Assembly: GCA_902805475.1 (NCBI GenBank)
Contig: CADCSX010000025.1
Span: 310,001-374,000, forward strand
From: Entonaema liquescens
Taxonomy: Eukaryota > Ascomycota > Sordariomycetes > Xylariales > Xylariaceae
Direction of reading: 5' to 3'
DNA length: 64,000 nucleotides
Shown: one piece after another, positions 34,237 through 46,931 of the stretch
How positions within the stretch are numbered: position 1 is the stretch's first letter
Layout: each line of letters begins with the position of its first letter
Made by a program: the position numbers and the translations under genes
The notes under the pieces: generated by a model
Told to the model about the DNA's origin: nothing
Databases searched by the model: none
Seen by the model: only the letters and a program-made list of their open reading frames with translations

Positions 34237-34766
34237 GGGGGTTGAAGGAGGGTTATATGAACTTGGTGGAGAGTCCCAGTTACTATGGCTAATAGCATAC
34301 GGATGAGATACGAAAGAATTGTCGAGTTCTGTCGCAATATCCTGGCCTGTATTCGACGTCGGAATAAGCTACTTTATATAGCTTGGCGAAGATGTCTAGG
34401 AACCATCTACCACGCCAGTGGAGATATGAATCAAAGAGCAATTCTTATACCCGCGTGGATGTAGATTAGTATAAAATTACCATCTAGGTTAGAAGCGATT
34501 GTGTATAGTAAAATCAAACAAAGTCACATGCTCCAATATCGGTGCCCCGAAGACATAGAATCGCTGAATGTATTTTACTATTGACTTATTACAAAGAAAT
34601 GCTTTCGAAGCAGGTATATACTAAACATTTCTCCAGAACGCCGCCGATGCCAAGATCTTGCCGGCCTTCTTTCCTATGTACCCTCATATCCGAATATACA
34701 TAGCGCTTAGGTAGTTAAGGCCTAATAAATATCCTCATTTCATCGTCAGCGGGTGAGACAGGCTTC
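34237..34766. other. Intergenic, convergent gene ends
   Basis: Spacer between mitochondrial IF3 and the GH76 gene. No feature is visible. Confidence 0.7.
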
Positions 34767-36242
34767 TTAATCTCTCATCACGAAGAAGCACGCGCCAAGG
34801 ACACTGAACGCAATTGCACTCGTCACGAAGCCGGCTGCCACCTTCTCACCCGTTGAGATTGGCGGCAAACTTGGCATATACGCTTCCATCGGCCGCCCGG
34901 CGTTAGGATCGCCTTTCGACGTCCCGCCCGTGTCTGCAGTTACCGGTGCAGCCGATTGCTTCTTGAGTAACGTATATTGAATGGCAGACAGTGCGCTCAT
35001 TTGTTCTCCGACACCAGCGAGGCCGTCGAATTTTTCCTTTTCCGTCCACTTGAAGCCGCACGCTGTACCAGGCGGGCCTTTGTATAGGTCGGCTGCCGGC
35101 GAGCCAGAGCACTGTTGCGCTGCCGCCCCTGCGCAGGACTTGATCAATGGCATGAGCGTATCAAAGGTAAACGGGGCCATCTGTGACGTAGAAGCCATCC
35201 ATCGCATAAGGTAGCCCTTAAAACTCTGCTGGTCGTAGTCGCAAGAATTGAAGCCCTCGCACGGTCGCTCGATCACGATTCCATCTTCGAAGAAATACTC
35301 GTTTGTCCTTTTCACCAGACCTTCCACCCGCTGCTTCCAGATATCCTGACCCTCCGTGAAGTTGTACATCATGGCTGCTCCCTGTAGGAAAATACCCGCG
35401 TTGTAGGTCCACTGTGCTTTGTTGATGTCTTTACAACCGCTCCTTATGCCAGCTCCATCGAAAACATTGTAGTCGGCGTCGATATATTTAACGTCTTCCA
35501 TCCAATCCCAGACTTTGTCGGCCCAGTCGGCGTATGTTTGATTCCCTGTATACCTAGCCAACCGGGAGGCAATGTTGAAAAAACAGCCGTTGGAGATGGA
35601 GTTCTTGTAGTCGAATCCTTTATTAAAGGTGAACACTTGCCAATGCAAACCACCACCGCAGGTATCTGTGTCCCATCGAGTGACATACTCATTAAAGACA
35701 GCCTGGACCAACGCTAACCACTGGGGCTGGTCTTCGGGCGGGTTTGGGAAGTTATTCTCGGCGGCAGTCATCGCAGCCATGGCCCAAAATCCTTGGTCGT
35801 CGTTTCCTAGTGACCTCGTCTGGTTCTGGGGCATATAGTCTCTATCTTCGCCTGCTTGATGTAGTAGCCCTTGCATTGTCACGTCGTTGTACGTCTTGTC
35901 GCCAGTATAATACCAATAGTCAACTAGCGTACCAAACATAGCGCCCGCTTCCCACCCTAGTATTTTATAAGTAATGGCTACGCCAGAAGAGAAGAGGTCA
36001 CGTACAGAAATACGGATCAGGCAAGTTACCAGGAGTATCGCCTGTGTAATTTCCCGTGTAGTATTTTAACAGCCCGAAAGCAACAGTACTTGCTGCATCT
36101 TTAACGGAATCTAACAGGTGTTAGTCGTATATAAAGGGGCTGCCACGAATCACATACCATCGCTATTCCAGTCGACTTGTAGGGCTCCAGTTGCACCTGC
36201 CAGCAGGCTTACGACGCCTGCTATACGAAGTGACAATTGCAT
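34767..36242 (-). CDS. GPI-anchored GH76 endo-alpha-1,6-mannanase (DFG5/DCW1 type)
   Basis: Exons 36242-36158, 36110-36006 and 35956-34767 give 459 aa. The signal peptide MQLSLRIAGVVSLLAGATGA is followed by the catalytic domain: DTPGNLPDPYFWWEAGAMFG and the double-Asp catalytic motif SLGNDDQGFWAMAAMTAAE. The C-terminus is hydrophobic (VAAGFVTSAIAFSVLGACFF), a GPI-attachment signal after a Thr/Ser/Gly-rich spacer. Dfg5/Dcw1 enzymes cross-link GPI proteins into the wall glucan by processing the anchor's mannose. Introns are 47 and 49 nt, canonical. Confidence 0.94.
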
Positions 36243-37742
36243 TATGAAATAAATATAAATATAGTCGAAGAAAAGAATGGGATGGGTCTTGCCCACGAAA
36301 GGCCTAGCTTTCGAGTTGAAAAGGAACCGTGTCTGCTCAGTATGACCTCATGTCCTCAGAAGAGTGAAAGGTTTCGACTGTGAACTCGAATATCGGAATC
36401 CAAATTGTTGTCACTGTTCTCGATGAACTAAATCTCCGGACAGCTACCCAAAATCTACACGGTGGAAATAACTCGCTAGGACGAAACGAAAGCAATGTTA
36501 AAAAAAAGACTCGGCCGGTAGCGAGCACGAAGAGAAGGTATGAAAAGGAATAGTAAAGAAGGAATCGCACGGCGAAACGAAACAAAACGAGAGACTCCGA
36601 TCTAGAAGCCAATATGAAAAGAAGTGAATAGTAAGAAAGATGAGAAAAGACACGAGCTTCCCAAGAGTAGGTAAGTTTAGCAAGACAAGGTGGGCCAGTC
36701 CATAGTTGCAGTCTATAGTACAATGCCTCCCCCTGTCGGAGGGGATTCACGAACTTAGAAGGAAAATAATACGTCAATCACCTCCGATCGTCCAAAGCTT
36801 AGTCCCTACCTAATTATTTCGTGTGTGTGTGTGTGTGTGTGTGCAGTTCCATCTCGACCCGGGAGGCTATGCCAGATGAACCGGCGTGCTGAAACCGTTC
36901 GGGTTGGATCTGTGCGGAGCACGTCTCAAAGGAGAAGAGACCAGGGTATAAAGAATGCATATGAGATGAGATGAGACAGTTTCTTCAATAATAATTGCAA
37001 ATCTTACTATTTCGTAGATCACTTCATTAATAAGAAAGTACGTGCGGTGGCTCAAAAATGAAGGGAGTTTATTGATTTCCATCATCATCCTCGTAGGGAC
37101 AAAAACCATAACCCCAAGATAATAATGTTGAAGAAGTTTAGAAGTGGAAAGTTGAAGTAAACGAACAAAGTTGTGGGGAAGCTTACCCCCTGTATCAAGG
37201 ACCTGGCTAGACTTATGTAGGCACCTGAGCAGGGGTATTAAACGCTGCTGTCCCGGCATCACAATACCCGTTCGTAGCTTCTTACATTTCAGTCCTGTAT
37301 GTGCTTACATGTAGTACCTTCCATTCCATGTTCAATTAAAAGATGACCTTTCTCGTATATTTTATCAATCTGTTACAACTCATCAGCAATTTTTACATGT
37401 AACAACTATTACATATATAGACGCGGAAGATGGTTTATTTAACAACTACAAGTAAACTTCTCATACTCGAGGGTCCAGACGAAAAGTTCTAAGCAAATCA
37501 AGTAGCTTGAGAGGCACATCTGGCACTCTATCTGGCCTTGAGATCTATTGATAGGTAGTAGTCTAAGGAGAAATACTTTTTTGGTATCGAAATCCCGAGT
37601 GCAGTCGACTGCAACTCGCAAACCATCCATTTATCATAACCGCTTACCGCTCACTGTGAGAACCCTAACCCCTTTTTGTTTTAATCACTTTCGCCCTGCA
37701 AAGATAATCATATTAGAAAACGTCACTTCGTTCAAAGCGTGT
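36243..37742. other. Intergenic with a GT microsatellite
   Basis: 1.5 kb upstream of the GH76 gene and downstream of the histone chaperone gene. A GT dinucleotide run lies at about 36822-36843. Open frames here have no family motif. Confidence 0.6.
36822..36843. repeat. GT microsatellite
   Basis: Eleven or so GT units in intergenic DNA. Confidence 0.8.
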
Positions 37743-38914
37743 TCAAGCTTTCCGCTTCTTAGATGGGGGTTGGGCACCGTTAGCCTTGGGTTTTTCATCA
37801 TCGTCCGCCATCTCTTCGTCCTCGTCATCCTCGAAGTCGATTTCGCTAATATCGGCTTCCTGGGCTTGGCCTTCGAAACACGTCAGCGAACCATTCCTTC
37901 TCAGCTTATTATTAGGATACAACTTACTGAAGTACTTGATGGCGTTCACCCAAAGGTCGTCGCTGATGGCAAGCGCTACTTCTTCACCATCCGGGAAGAT
38001 TTCGAGTGACAGGGGGTCTTCCTCGTCATCATCCTCATCGTCATCTTCTTCCTCAACCGCCTTCAGTTCAGGGACCTTGCCTGCGGCCCTGTCGGCCCTC
38101 TTCTTCTTCTCTTCCTCCACGGCGAGACGGCTCTCTTCAGCAGAGATGTTTAGACCCCGGTATCCGAACCAACCGAAGAAGGAAACTGCGCCTAAGCCCG
38201 TAGCTTCGATCTTCTCCTTCAAAGCCTTCTCGTCGGGAGTGTAGTCCTTCTCCTTCTTTGCTTTAGTGCTATCGGTGTTGGGTTGCTTCTTGTCATTCTC
38301 CCAAACCTTCACGACCAGGTCCAGCATTCCCTGGGTGAGATCCTTGTCGGGCGACTTCCACTTGATGGGGACGGGGTCGCTGACGAGACCCTCATCGCCG
38401 TCCTTAGAAAGACGGTAGTAGAGCTTCTTCTCGAGAACTTTGTCCTCGAACCATTCATTCTCACCAAACTCTAGTTTGATAGATACGCTGCGGGGATCTC
38501 CCTTTCCACCGTTCTCAATCTCAAAGTGGGAGACAGAGACTGAAGTCAGCGCAGACAAGAGCACGGCAGAGTCGCTGGGCTGAATATATTGGTCTAGATC
38601 CGGAGGAGCCTGCTCAAAGACGAGCGCCCAGAAGTTGGGGATCTTCTCAACAAGCTTTGCTCTTCGCTCATACAGAGACTTGGTAAGGGCAACTTGTTGG
38701 CGGACTAATGAACATGTAAGTATGGAATTCTCCTATATTTAAGGGCCCTGTCCTTATGCGTGTAGTCGCTTTGCATATTGGACTGTAAGGTAGGGCTCGA
38801 ATATGCGAAACACTTACTTATTTCCGTCTCGACATCCTCAAAATCTCTATCGAGGTCCATCAACTCCTCGTAGGTGGCAATAGCCTGATCAACCTCGTCG
38901 GACGACATCGACAT
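37743..38914 (-). CDS. NAP/SET-family histone chaperone (VPS75-like)
   Basis: Exons 38914-38818, 38704-37928 and 37870-37743; total 1002 nt, 333 aa. An N-terminal helix (MSSDEVDQAIATYEELMDLD and RQQVALTKSLYERRAKLVEK) leads into the NAP earmuff domain (IPNFWALVFEQAPPDL, VSHFEIENGG, FGWFGYRG). An acidic segment EEEDDDEDDDEEDPLSLEIF and a final Lys-rich SKKRKA follow. The third exon boundary restores KYFSQAQEADISEIDFED. The protein binds H3-H4 or H2A-H2B and in yeast partners acetyltransferase Rtt109. SET-type versus Vps75-type cannot be separated here. Confidence 0.9.
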
Positions 38915-39765
38915 GGCTAAAATGTTTCAGGTTTGTGATATTTAAAAGGTAATAGAGAGAAGCTTAGAAAAGGAATATGACTCGAAGAAAAACACAAATC
39001 AGGCTCCCACTGAGATCTTTTATATGAGAAAAAAAAAAACTACGTGTGTTATGAGAAAAAAATTCTCGTCGATCAATTAAATTCGTTATTGGTCAACAGT
39101 TACTAGCGGACGGGCGGTTGTCACAGTCAGGGCAGTGATCAAGTGGGGTTTATCTCTCCGCAGAAGTCTTGGCAAGGGTCTGCTTGCCACTAAAAACCGT
39201 AAAAACTCACATCCATCCTTCCCAATAAGGAAAAGACTATTTTAGCACGTTATTTATCCTTACAGGTGGTACGCCTAAGGCTTCATACATCTCTCAATAA
39301 ATTAAGTGAAACATGGTGAAAAAAAATATGATTAACCCAATGCAAAATACCTACACTTAAATATATTACTGTCAGAACATGTGTGAGATATAGTTTAACT
39401 AACTTTTGAAAGAAATAAGACTAGCATTCCGGCAAGTAACCTTAAGTACTTATGGATTTAAATAAAAGTTGGATCTTGAAGCAAGGAAAAGAAAAAAAAA
39501 ATGCAGGTCCCAGGCAAGGCTAGACCATTGCAGAAGGTGGGGGGGCAAAACTCAGGATTTCCATATGGGGGGGATGGGGGGGATAATCCCATCTGATCGG
39601 GAGGCGGTCGTACCTGGCAGAAAAATAATTATTGTTCGTTCTCTCCAATCGTCATCACAAGCGAAATACGAAGCCAGTCGCAAAGCCGATCGGTATTATC
39701 TATTCCCTTTCTTCTTCAGGTAGTCAGTTCCGTCACCTCTACCCCCCGCTTATTCCGCACACATT
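38915..39765. other. Divergent intergenic region between histone chaperone and TIM22
   Basis: 851 bp holding both promoters. A-rich runs occur near 39030-39042 and 39489-39500, and G-rich runs near 39537-39580. No coding sequence is supported. Confidence 0.6.
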
Positions 39766-40493
39766 ATGAACGGCCTCCCTGGAGCTGGCGTCGGCACCGG
39801 CGCCGGAGCGGGCGCTGCCGGTGGCCCCGCGGCGTATAATCCGAATGATCCCAATATCAAAATGGTTCGTCTGCTTTTGCTTTGCTCCTTGGTCCGGTTG
39901 ACTTGCGCGTGGGACGGAGAGCTAACTCGTGCGCCGGGCTAGTTAAACGCCATGATGGAGTCGTGTTTCGGCAAGGCTGCCGTTTCGGGCGTCATGGGTT
40001 TTGGCATGGGTGGTCTGTTTGGAATGTTTATGGCTTCTGTACGTCTGCGACTCTTACACCTACCTTACCCACCCTACCTTATCTTACCTTAGCAACGTAA
40101 ACCCCAACTAACAAACCCGTCTTTTCCCCCATCCAGATGGCCTACGACACGCCGTACCACACCCCCGGCGCCGTCGGCGCCGCGCCGACATCGATATCGA
40201 GTCTCCCCTGGCGACAGCAGCTCAAGGTCGGGTTCAAGGACATGGGGTCGCGGTCGTACAGCACGGCGAAGAACTTCGGGCTGGTGGGGCTCATGTTCGC
40301 GGGCATCGAGTGCGGCATCGAGGGGTACCGCGCCAAGAACGACATGTACAACGGCACCGCCGCCGGGTGCTTGACGGGCGGCATTCTCGCGCGCGGCGGC
40401 GGCCCCACGGCCGTAGCGGGCGGGTGTGCTGCGTTTGCCGCATTTAGCGCTGCGATTGATGCGTGGTTGAGACAGCCGAAGGATGATGAATGA
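39766..40493 (+). CDS. TIM22: Mitochondrial inner membrane translocase TIM22
   Basis: Exons 39766-39864, 39943-40038 and 40137-40493; 552 nt, 183 aa. The Gly/Ala-rich start MNGLPGAGVGTGAGAG leads to NAMMESCFGKAAVSGVMGFG, the first Tim17/22/23 membrane segment. KNFGLVGLMFAGIECGIEG and the Gly-rich CLTGGILARGGGPTAVAGG complete the fold. TIM22 inserts carrier proteins into the inner membrane. The first donor is the weak GTTCGT, but branch GCTAAC and acceptor CTAG fit, and the join (KM to LNAMMES) is in frame. Confidence 0.95.
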
Positions 40494-41305
40494 AGGAAGG
40501 AAGGAAGGATGTGGTATTAATGAGGAATTAAGTTCGTTGGCGGACTGGTTGGTTGATATGGCGTTTGGTCGGGGTTGCATACTAAGGATCACGGCGTTGA
40601 GGGTTTCTGCGACTGCGGCTGCGGCTCTATACATACATACATACATACATATATAGAAGGGGGCATCATCACATTCTCCACTTAGGATCTTAAAATGTAC
40701 AAAAGATATGACGGAGCGTCTATCAAGGCCGCTTGGTGATAGAGTCATCTACGATAGAGTAATGCCAATAACGATGGTCAACTTCTCTTCGCGGTCGTTT
40801 AAATCTATCCCAATTGTGTGTTCATCCCATCCATTTCGAGCCAGTTCCAGGCTTGACGGAAATCTTATAATCATACAAGCTGCTATTGTTCTTCAACTAC
40901 CCACAAATATCATTCAAATGTTCATGCCAAATTCACCTCATATACGAGGCGTGCCTAACAGTGAAAGCAAGCGAGATGTGATAAACAGGTTATGTCAAAT
41001 TATATCATTACTAATTTTTGTCCCAACCCAATAAATATGGCCACAACCTATTTAATATATCATGATGATGATGTCTTATAGTGTTCTTTTCTCCCTTAAG
41101 CAGAACACCTCCTCCCATGGTCCTTTTTCCCTCCATGGTACAGCCCGTCAATAAACCTCATAACCCTCTATATCCCACTAGTCTTTCCTCACTTTACTTA
41201 TCGACCCTAATATTGCTTCCCGTCCAAAAGAAATATCGAATTGCCGCAAACTCCAAGAAAGACCGACTATCCCATTAAATACTGCGTACAATGGCGTATC
41301 ACTGA
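40494..41305. other. Intergenic, convergent gene ends
   Basis: Contains an ATAC tandem repeat at about 40628-40652. No coding sequence is supported. Confidence 0.65.
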
Positions 41306-42668
41306 TCAGGTGGCCCTATAGACCTCGAATTTGCCAAACTCCCAGAATGCATTAGTAAAAGCATCGGGATTGTTAGCGACGTAGTCGGTGCAGTTGCTCG
41401 GGCCTGTAAATGATTAGCAATTGAATCCCTAATAAAACACGACTTGACAATAGCTTACAGCCACTCGTATCGTACAGTGCGCTGGCATATTGCCCGCAGA
41501 GATCGATGTTAGCAATGATGCTCTGGTTTCTGAAGTGCGAGCCGATGTCACAGTTCGTGTTCGGGAAGTCAGCGGAGGCTGAGCCCCAGCTGCTCGGATC
41601 CGGGTTCTTGGCCGCGATATCGGTAGGGATGTTACTCCTGCCGAACTGCCACACCCGAATACCCTCATTACGCCACTCCATCGCGATAACGCCGCCCTGT
41701 GCGTCGTTGTACGCACTGCCGTAAGTAGAAGCAGAACCTCTAACTCCACAACCCTCGTTGCTATTAGTGGCGTTATGGCAGTCGTTGGATAAACTAGAGT
41801 CGCTCATTATACGCTTGACATCCATCGAACAACCATCTGTCGTGTGCAGCGTCATTTGGTTGCCATCAGTGGCTTTGTTCGCAGCCTCCATTATATCAAT
41901 CTCGCCATTGTCGGGCCAGTTGGCGGGGTCGACAAGCCACAGGGCGGGCCAAGTTCCACATCCGAACGGCGTGTGCTTCACATCGAAGATAAAAGGCCGC
42001 TGTCATACTGCGTCTGAGATTCTAGTCGCACAGAAAAGCGGCCGGTTGATGCATTAGGTTCAGAGTCGGGACCAACGCTGGTATCGACCTTTAAGATAGC
42101 TGAATCCTCAGAAGCATATGTGAGGTTCTTAAACAGGTGATTATTAGCGTAGTATTAGGGCACGAACGAAGAGTAAGCACTTACCAATTGTGCGGCTTGC
42201 TCCTTTGGGACATAATGAACAAATCCCTGTGCTGGGTCGTATCCTGTGAAATAATTGAACTTGTCGAAGAAGGTCGTCCCAGAGTCTATTGGTATGATTA
42301 ATCAGTCCATTCATATTATGACGAGGGAGTATACTAAATAGCTTACATTCGTCTGCCAAGGCGTAATTGAGCTTGGTATAGTCGGGGTATCGGTTTGCCT
42401 TGGAGACCTCGACGGGAGTGACTACGGCGATAATGATAATGATAACAAGAGCTGCCACGACGATAGCCCAAGTTCTTTTCCTCCAAGATCTTGGATTCCA
42501 CCAAGGTGCAGCTGATTGGTTGTACATGTTCCGTCGCGGATAATCCTGTCGTTCAGTTGAATAATATGGTGGTGGTCCAGTTACCAATTCAACAGGACCG
42601 TCGGAATCTCTGACGTGAAATGAAGTAGGTCCAGCCTTAGGCTGGGCGGGCGTATTCTCCCAACCCAT
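41306..42668 (-). CDS. Membrane-anchored GH16 beta-glucanase, with a 1-nt frameshift
   Basis: Exons 42668-42347, 42285-42185, 42127-41459 and 41403-41306. A cytoplasmic N-terminal region rich in Pro and Tyr is followed by one strong membrane segment (TWAIVVAALVIIIIIAVVTP), making a type II membrane enzyme. The GH16 domain includes FFDKFNYFTGYDPAQGF, TPFGCGTWPALWLVDP and the catalytic GEIDIMEAAN. It likely acts on wall beta-1,3(4)-glucan. The A4 run at 41991-41994 (TTTT on the coding strand) breaks the frame: as written it reads into TGA, while one extra T gives DSGLFIFDVKHTPFGCG. Exons sum to 1190 nt, one short of 397 codons. The last intron restores CPSNCTDYVANNPDAF. Confidence 0.9.
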
Positions 42669-43318
42669 ATTTGTATTCGGATTTACTTGGCCTGCAAGAT
42701 AAGCTCGTGAAGAAGGTTGCGGCGAACTTCGCTTAAAAACCGTCCGAGGCCGAAAGCTGTTGCCTGCTGCGCCGCAATGTCACCAATAGCCTGAAATGCT
42801 ATTTGAATGGTAGCGCTGTGGAAACGGGTGACTCTTTTGTGAAATGAGTGTGCGTATAAGCGATTGTGAAAGCTTTGCGGCTGTTGGACTTATACCGGTT
42901 AGGGGGTGGTTGGCATGGAAGTTTAGTAGCGTTGCTTGATGTGGCGCATGGAAGATGTTTAAGATGTGTAAGTTGTTGATGATGGATAGATATTCAAAAT
43001 TGTTTCAATGAATTTGACTCTAAGCTTAAGAAGTTTATTCTATGTAGCGAAAGACAAAATTGTCATCCACTTGCCCAGAAAGCAGTTGACTTGGTTTACA
43101 ATACGAGATAAGAACACCTCCAACTCTTTCGTTTCCTTCGGATGGCTAGCCCTAAAGTATTGCAACAACAACCTAACACCACCCAATGAAGAGGTTGCAT
43201 ATGTCGTACCACACTGCCACAATAGAAAGACTGGAGAAAAAGAGCTGACGCGTTGTAAGTTCCACGTTTTGGCGCTGGTGATGCCGGTTTATCTTCCGGT
43301 CTAATGGTTGGTAATGGT

Positions 43319-43382
43319 TGCTACGTACTGCTACATACTACTACATACTACCTACTACATACTACTACATACTGCTACGTAG
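43319..43382. repeat. Imperfect CTACATACTA tandem repeat
   Basis: About six units of 7-10 nt with GTA/ATA variants, next to the possible CHAT relic. Confidence 0.75.
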
Positions 43383-43542
43383 GTTGTGCCAAGGTTCAAT
43401 ACGACATATCACGCTACTTTTTACTACTTTGACTATTTTTTCCACGCCAAAGAATCCGGTTGCCTGGTGCCTTATTCCGCCCCTCGCTAACATGGTAATG
43501 TACTTCCCAATTAGTACACGACGTACCTGGAGTTGCGGGTCC

Positions 43543-43673
43543 TTGTACACTTGTTTCACTGCAATCTGATCCGCGCTACGATCGAGCACAGCCCCGATGA
43601 CGTGCGGATAGCCTAATCGATAGACCATCTCGGTACAATTGCCAAGATAAGACCCACGTTCTAGAATGTCCAT
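43543..43673 (-). pseudogene. Isolated exon-like fragment, possibly a CHAT-domain relic
   Basis: A short frame begins MDILERGSYLGNCTEMVYRL and continues GYPHVIGAVLDRSADQIAVK and QVYKDPQLQ, ending at a good donor CAG|GTACGT. The GYPHVIG plus D..A..V...VY spacing resembles the end of CHAT (caspase-like) domains in fungal TPR proteins. No partner exon is visible on either side. It could also be chance. I do not claim a function. Confidence 0.25.
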
Positions 43674-45084
43674 CTTTCACGCAACTTTCTAACCCAATAA
43701 ATACATAAGATAGTAACGATGAGCTTGTTTGCGAAAAGCTAGTTTTCCTTGAGGGCATCAAACATGGAGCCCAGCCTTATATATATTAAGGTCATAGCAT
43801 GTTCTTCCGAAAGGCTAACATGCAATAGATGCACACTGAACCCTTGATCCAACAGATTCATGCTATATATCTTCAAGTGCCGACTAGACATAATACATTG
43901 CTAGTTCGAATTTGATTGGTTAAGCTCTTCTCACCTATTCTCCCAATAGTATGCCTTGTCTATTTAGCACTTAATGACATAGAAGAACGACTATTTATAA
44001 GCCTTATCTATGCGGTCATCTAAGAGCATAAGTTTGAGATAATGTGATCACTGTAAAGATACTCCGAGGCGACATGTGCAACGATGATGTATCCTAACTT
44101 GCTCGAGCAAATATTTTGTGTGTCCAGTCTGGGATATCTTGGTAACACGGCATAATGCCCAGTATTTGTTCCTTGTTTGAGTGAGAGCCTCGTCTTATTT
44201 TAGGTGCCTTATTCTATCCCGATCATTCCCCTTTTGCATATATCCTGATCAGGAGGTGAGCAAGATTACCGAGGGTTTCATCATAGACACCACACCACCA
44301 CGTAGTTATAGAGTTGTCTACCTATATGCTATACCACCTTAGAGGATAGATGACAAATTATGTCCTCGGACTCTTCAAGTAAGTAAGAATCATCCTGGCA
44401 AAATGAGTTGGTATAGACGAATCAAAGGGGTTATCAACATGACAAATATCAAATTAATCTTATGTTGGGGTGGTAAGATGATTGATATTGAGGTTGCCTA
44501 ACTTTATAGAAAACACTAGCATCTTGAGACTGGGCTCCTAAACTTGGGACAATTTATACTAGTGGTTCTTGTTAGAATAGCTGACGAGGTCTTCATGGAA
44601 GCCAATATTGTAGGAAAAGGGGCTGAGGCCCAATCCCATCTTGCCCTCTTCTATAGTCAGTGAACATTTCCTTGTCGGCGAAAGACGGCCATTGCCACCA
44701 CGGGCTGTTCTCATCCTAGTATATCCATGAAGTTAGGGAGGCTATAGACATGCCCGGTCATGATCGGTCATCTTGCAATAGTTGGAGGTCAGCAGGGCCG
44801 GAAATTACACAATATGTGTGCGGAGGTAAGCTTCGAGGCGTACGATATTGTACGGTTTCTATGCGCCAAGAGAACTATCTGATAGCTTCAGTAGTTAATT
44901 CGCCAAGATGATATAGTATATACGATCCGACGATTCGGAATGCCTACACGTAATAGCACATTCATTAATTGATAGGTAAGCAGCATCGGGCAACGGCTGG
45001 TTGTGCTCGTGTCGGGGGTATAAAGGTTCACCAAGTGTAACTCTGAGCTTTGGAGTAGTCTATAGGATACTTATATATTAAATC

Positions 45085-46931
45085 ATGTCTTTGACAATAT
45101 TCCGCGAGTCGAAGAGCAATCTGCTCCTTCGTGGGCTGGCGTTGTGTTCCAATACCTTTATACACTACACTTCTTATACGTATAGGCCGTTGGCTTACTC
45201 CAGCTTGACTTTCACGAGTTCAATCATCGAAAAACCCACGATGCTACGCGAATTTATCTACGGCTCTGTTGGGCTGGTGCTTCTCGCCTATGCCCTGGAT
45301 TATGCGTTCAGTTTCTCGGACGATGTGCGGGAACCCAGGCGCGTGAACCCAAAGATCCCCTTGATCGGCCATCTCCTGGGGTTAGTCAAGTATGGAGGGT
45401 CGTACTTTACACACACGAGGTATGTTCAACGGGCTTCATAGCGATGAGAAGTGAGCACATATATATAGGGCTTGAAGATTTGGGGTTTTCTTTGGGGTTA
45501 AGACTTTTGACATGTTTCATAGCATAGAGACTGACGACGAGATGTATACACTCGCCCTATTCAACACCAAGCTCTACGTGAGCAATTCGTTCCGCCTGAT
45601 GCCTCTCATTCAGAAGGCTTCTCGGACGGTCTCGTTGCGGCCGTTTCTCAAAGTAACTGCACATCTAATAGCTGGGAACTCGAAACCGGGTTTCGACTTA
45701 TTTGGCGAGCGCCTTGCCGATGATTTTGAGCATATCCTCAAACAGACACTTGCACCTGGGCCATGGCTAGATGAGCAGAACCTACGTATGGGACAGACCG
45801 GTGCTGGTCTGGTAGACGCTATAGCGAATAGTGAAGAAGGAAAGAAGATCTGGCTACTGGAATGGGTGAGACACACCATTGTGCAGGCCAGTAGCTGTGG
45901 TGTTTTCGGTCAAGACCACCCCTTTCTAGATCCGAAAGTTGAAGATGCATATTGGTGAGTAGGCTTTCGATATACTGTTTAGTAAACCCGCGTACTTGTG
46001 ATACCTATCCAATTACCTCACTCGAAGCTAACATCTTGCTACTAGGGTATACCAAAACCACATCCCCTTACATATGGCAAGACTAGATTTCTTCGGAAAA
46101 GCTGCCAAAGCACGCGAAATCATTCACAAAGCTCTCTTGAAGTACTGCGCGGCGCCACCACCTGATGCCTCGTACACAATCCTCGAGCGGCAGCGCGTGT
46201 TAAAGGAAGCGGGAATGAACTTTGAAGAGGCCGTTAGGCAAGAATCCATGCTATGCGTTGCTACGTTTGCCAGTACCACTCCGACGCTGTACTAGATTAT
46301 CTGGGAGCTCTTCTCGCGACCGGAGGTGTTAGCGGAAGTTAGAGAGCAAATAGAAACACAAGCTGTCATTCGGGAGTTTGGAAAGGAAAAGACGGTCAAT
46401 GCTAATGAAGCCGAATTTATACTCGATGTGGCTGCTCTCAAGACCCGATGTCCTCTGCTCCTCTCCGTCTTCCAGGAGACGCAGCGCACGCACCATGTCC
46501 ACGCCAACATCAGAAAAGTCCTGGCCGACACACCTTTCGATGACGGGAGGTATCTTCTGCGCAAGGGGAACTACGTGCTGATGCCTGGATCTCCCATCCA
46601 TGCCGACGTGAATGTATGGGGTGAGTCAGCGAGTACATTTGACCCCTACCGCTTTGTACCCAACAGCGAGAAGAAAAGCAAAGACGGCTCAAACGGCCTA
46701 GCCCCTCCTAGCGCCTTTCTCTCCTGGGGAGCACCGCCATATCTTTGCCCGGCGAGACAGTTCGTGGCCACGGAAATCCTGACTATAGTAGCGCCAATGG
46801 CTATGAAAGTCGATCTAACACCGTTGATAAGTAAAGGTCGGTGGGAAGCAAAGCCTGCTTTGAAGTATAACGAGCTAGTTTCGGTATTCAACCTGGCTGA
46901 GGATGTAGAAATGCCCGTGAAGCCTAGGTAG
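45085..46931 (+). pseudogene. Cytochrome P450 with an in-frame TAG
   Basis: Exons 45085-45419, 45523-45954 and 46046-46931 sum to 1653 nt with a constant frame. The natural start may be the ATG at 45241 (MLREFIYGSVGLVLLAYALD, an ER anchor). The heme-loop motif is FLSWGAPPYLCPARQFV with the Cys codon at 46748-46750, a variant (PPYLCPAR instead of the usual GxxxCxGR) seen in a fungal P450 group. The I-helix region reads TFASTTPTLY, then TAG at 46293-46295, then IIWELFSRPEVLAEV. A Trp codon (TGG to TAG, G to A) is the simplest ancestor. Everything else is intact, so it is either a recent null, an allele, or a base error. Substrate unknown. Confidence 0.85.

Larger units (their letters stand above)
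42669..45084. other. Intergenic with tandem repeat and a gene relic
   Basis: 2.4 kb. It holds an imperfect CTACATACTA tandem repeat at about 43319-43382 and a relic-like exon at 43543-43673 (separate entry). The rest is AT-rich with no coding signal. The end next to 45084 is the P450 promoter. Confidence 0.6.
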
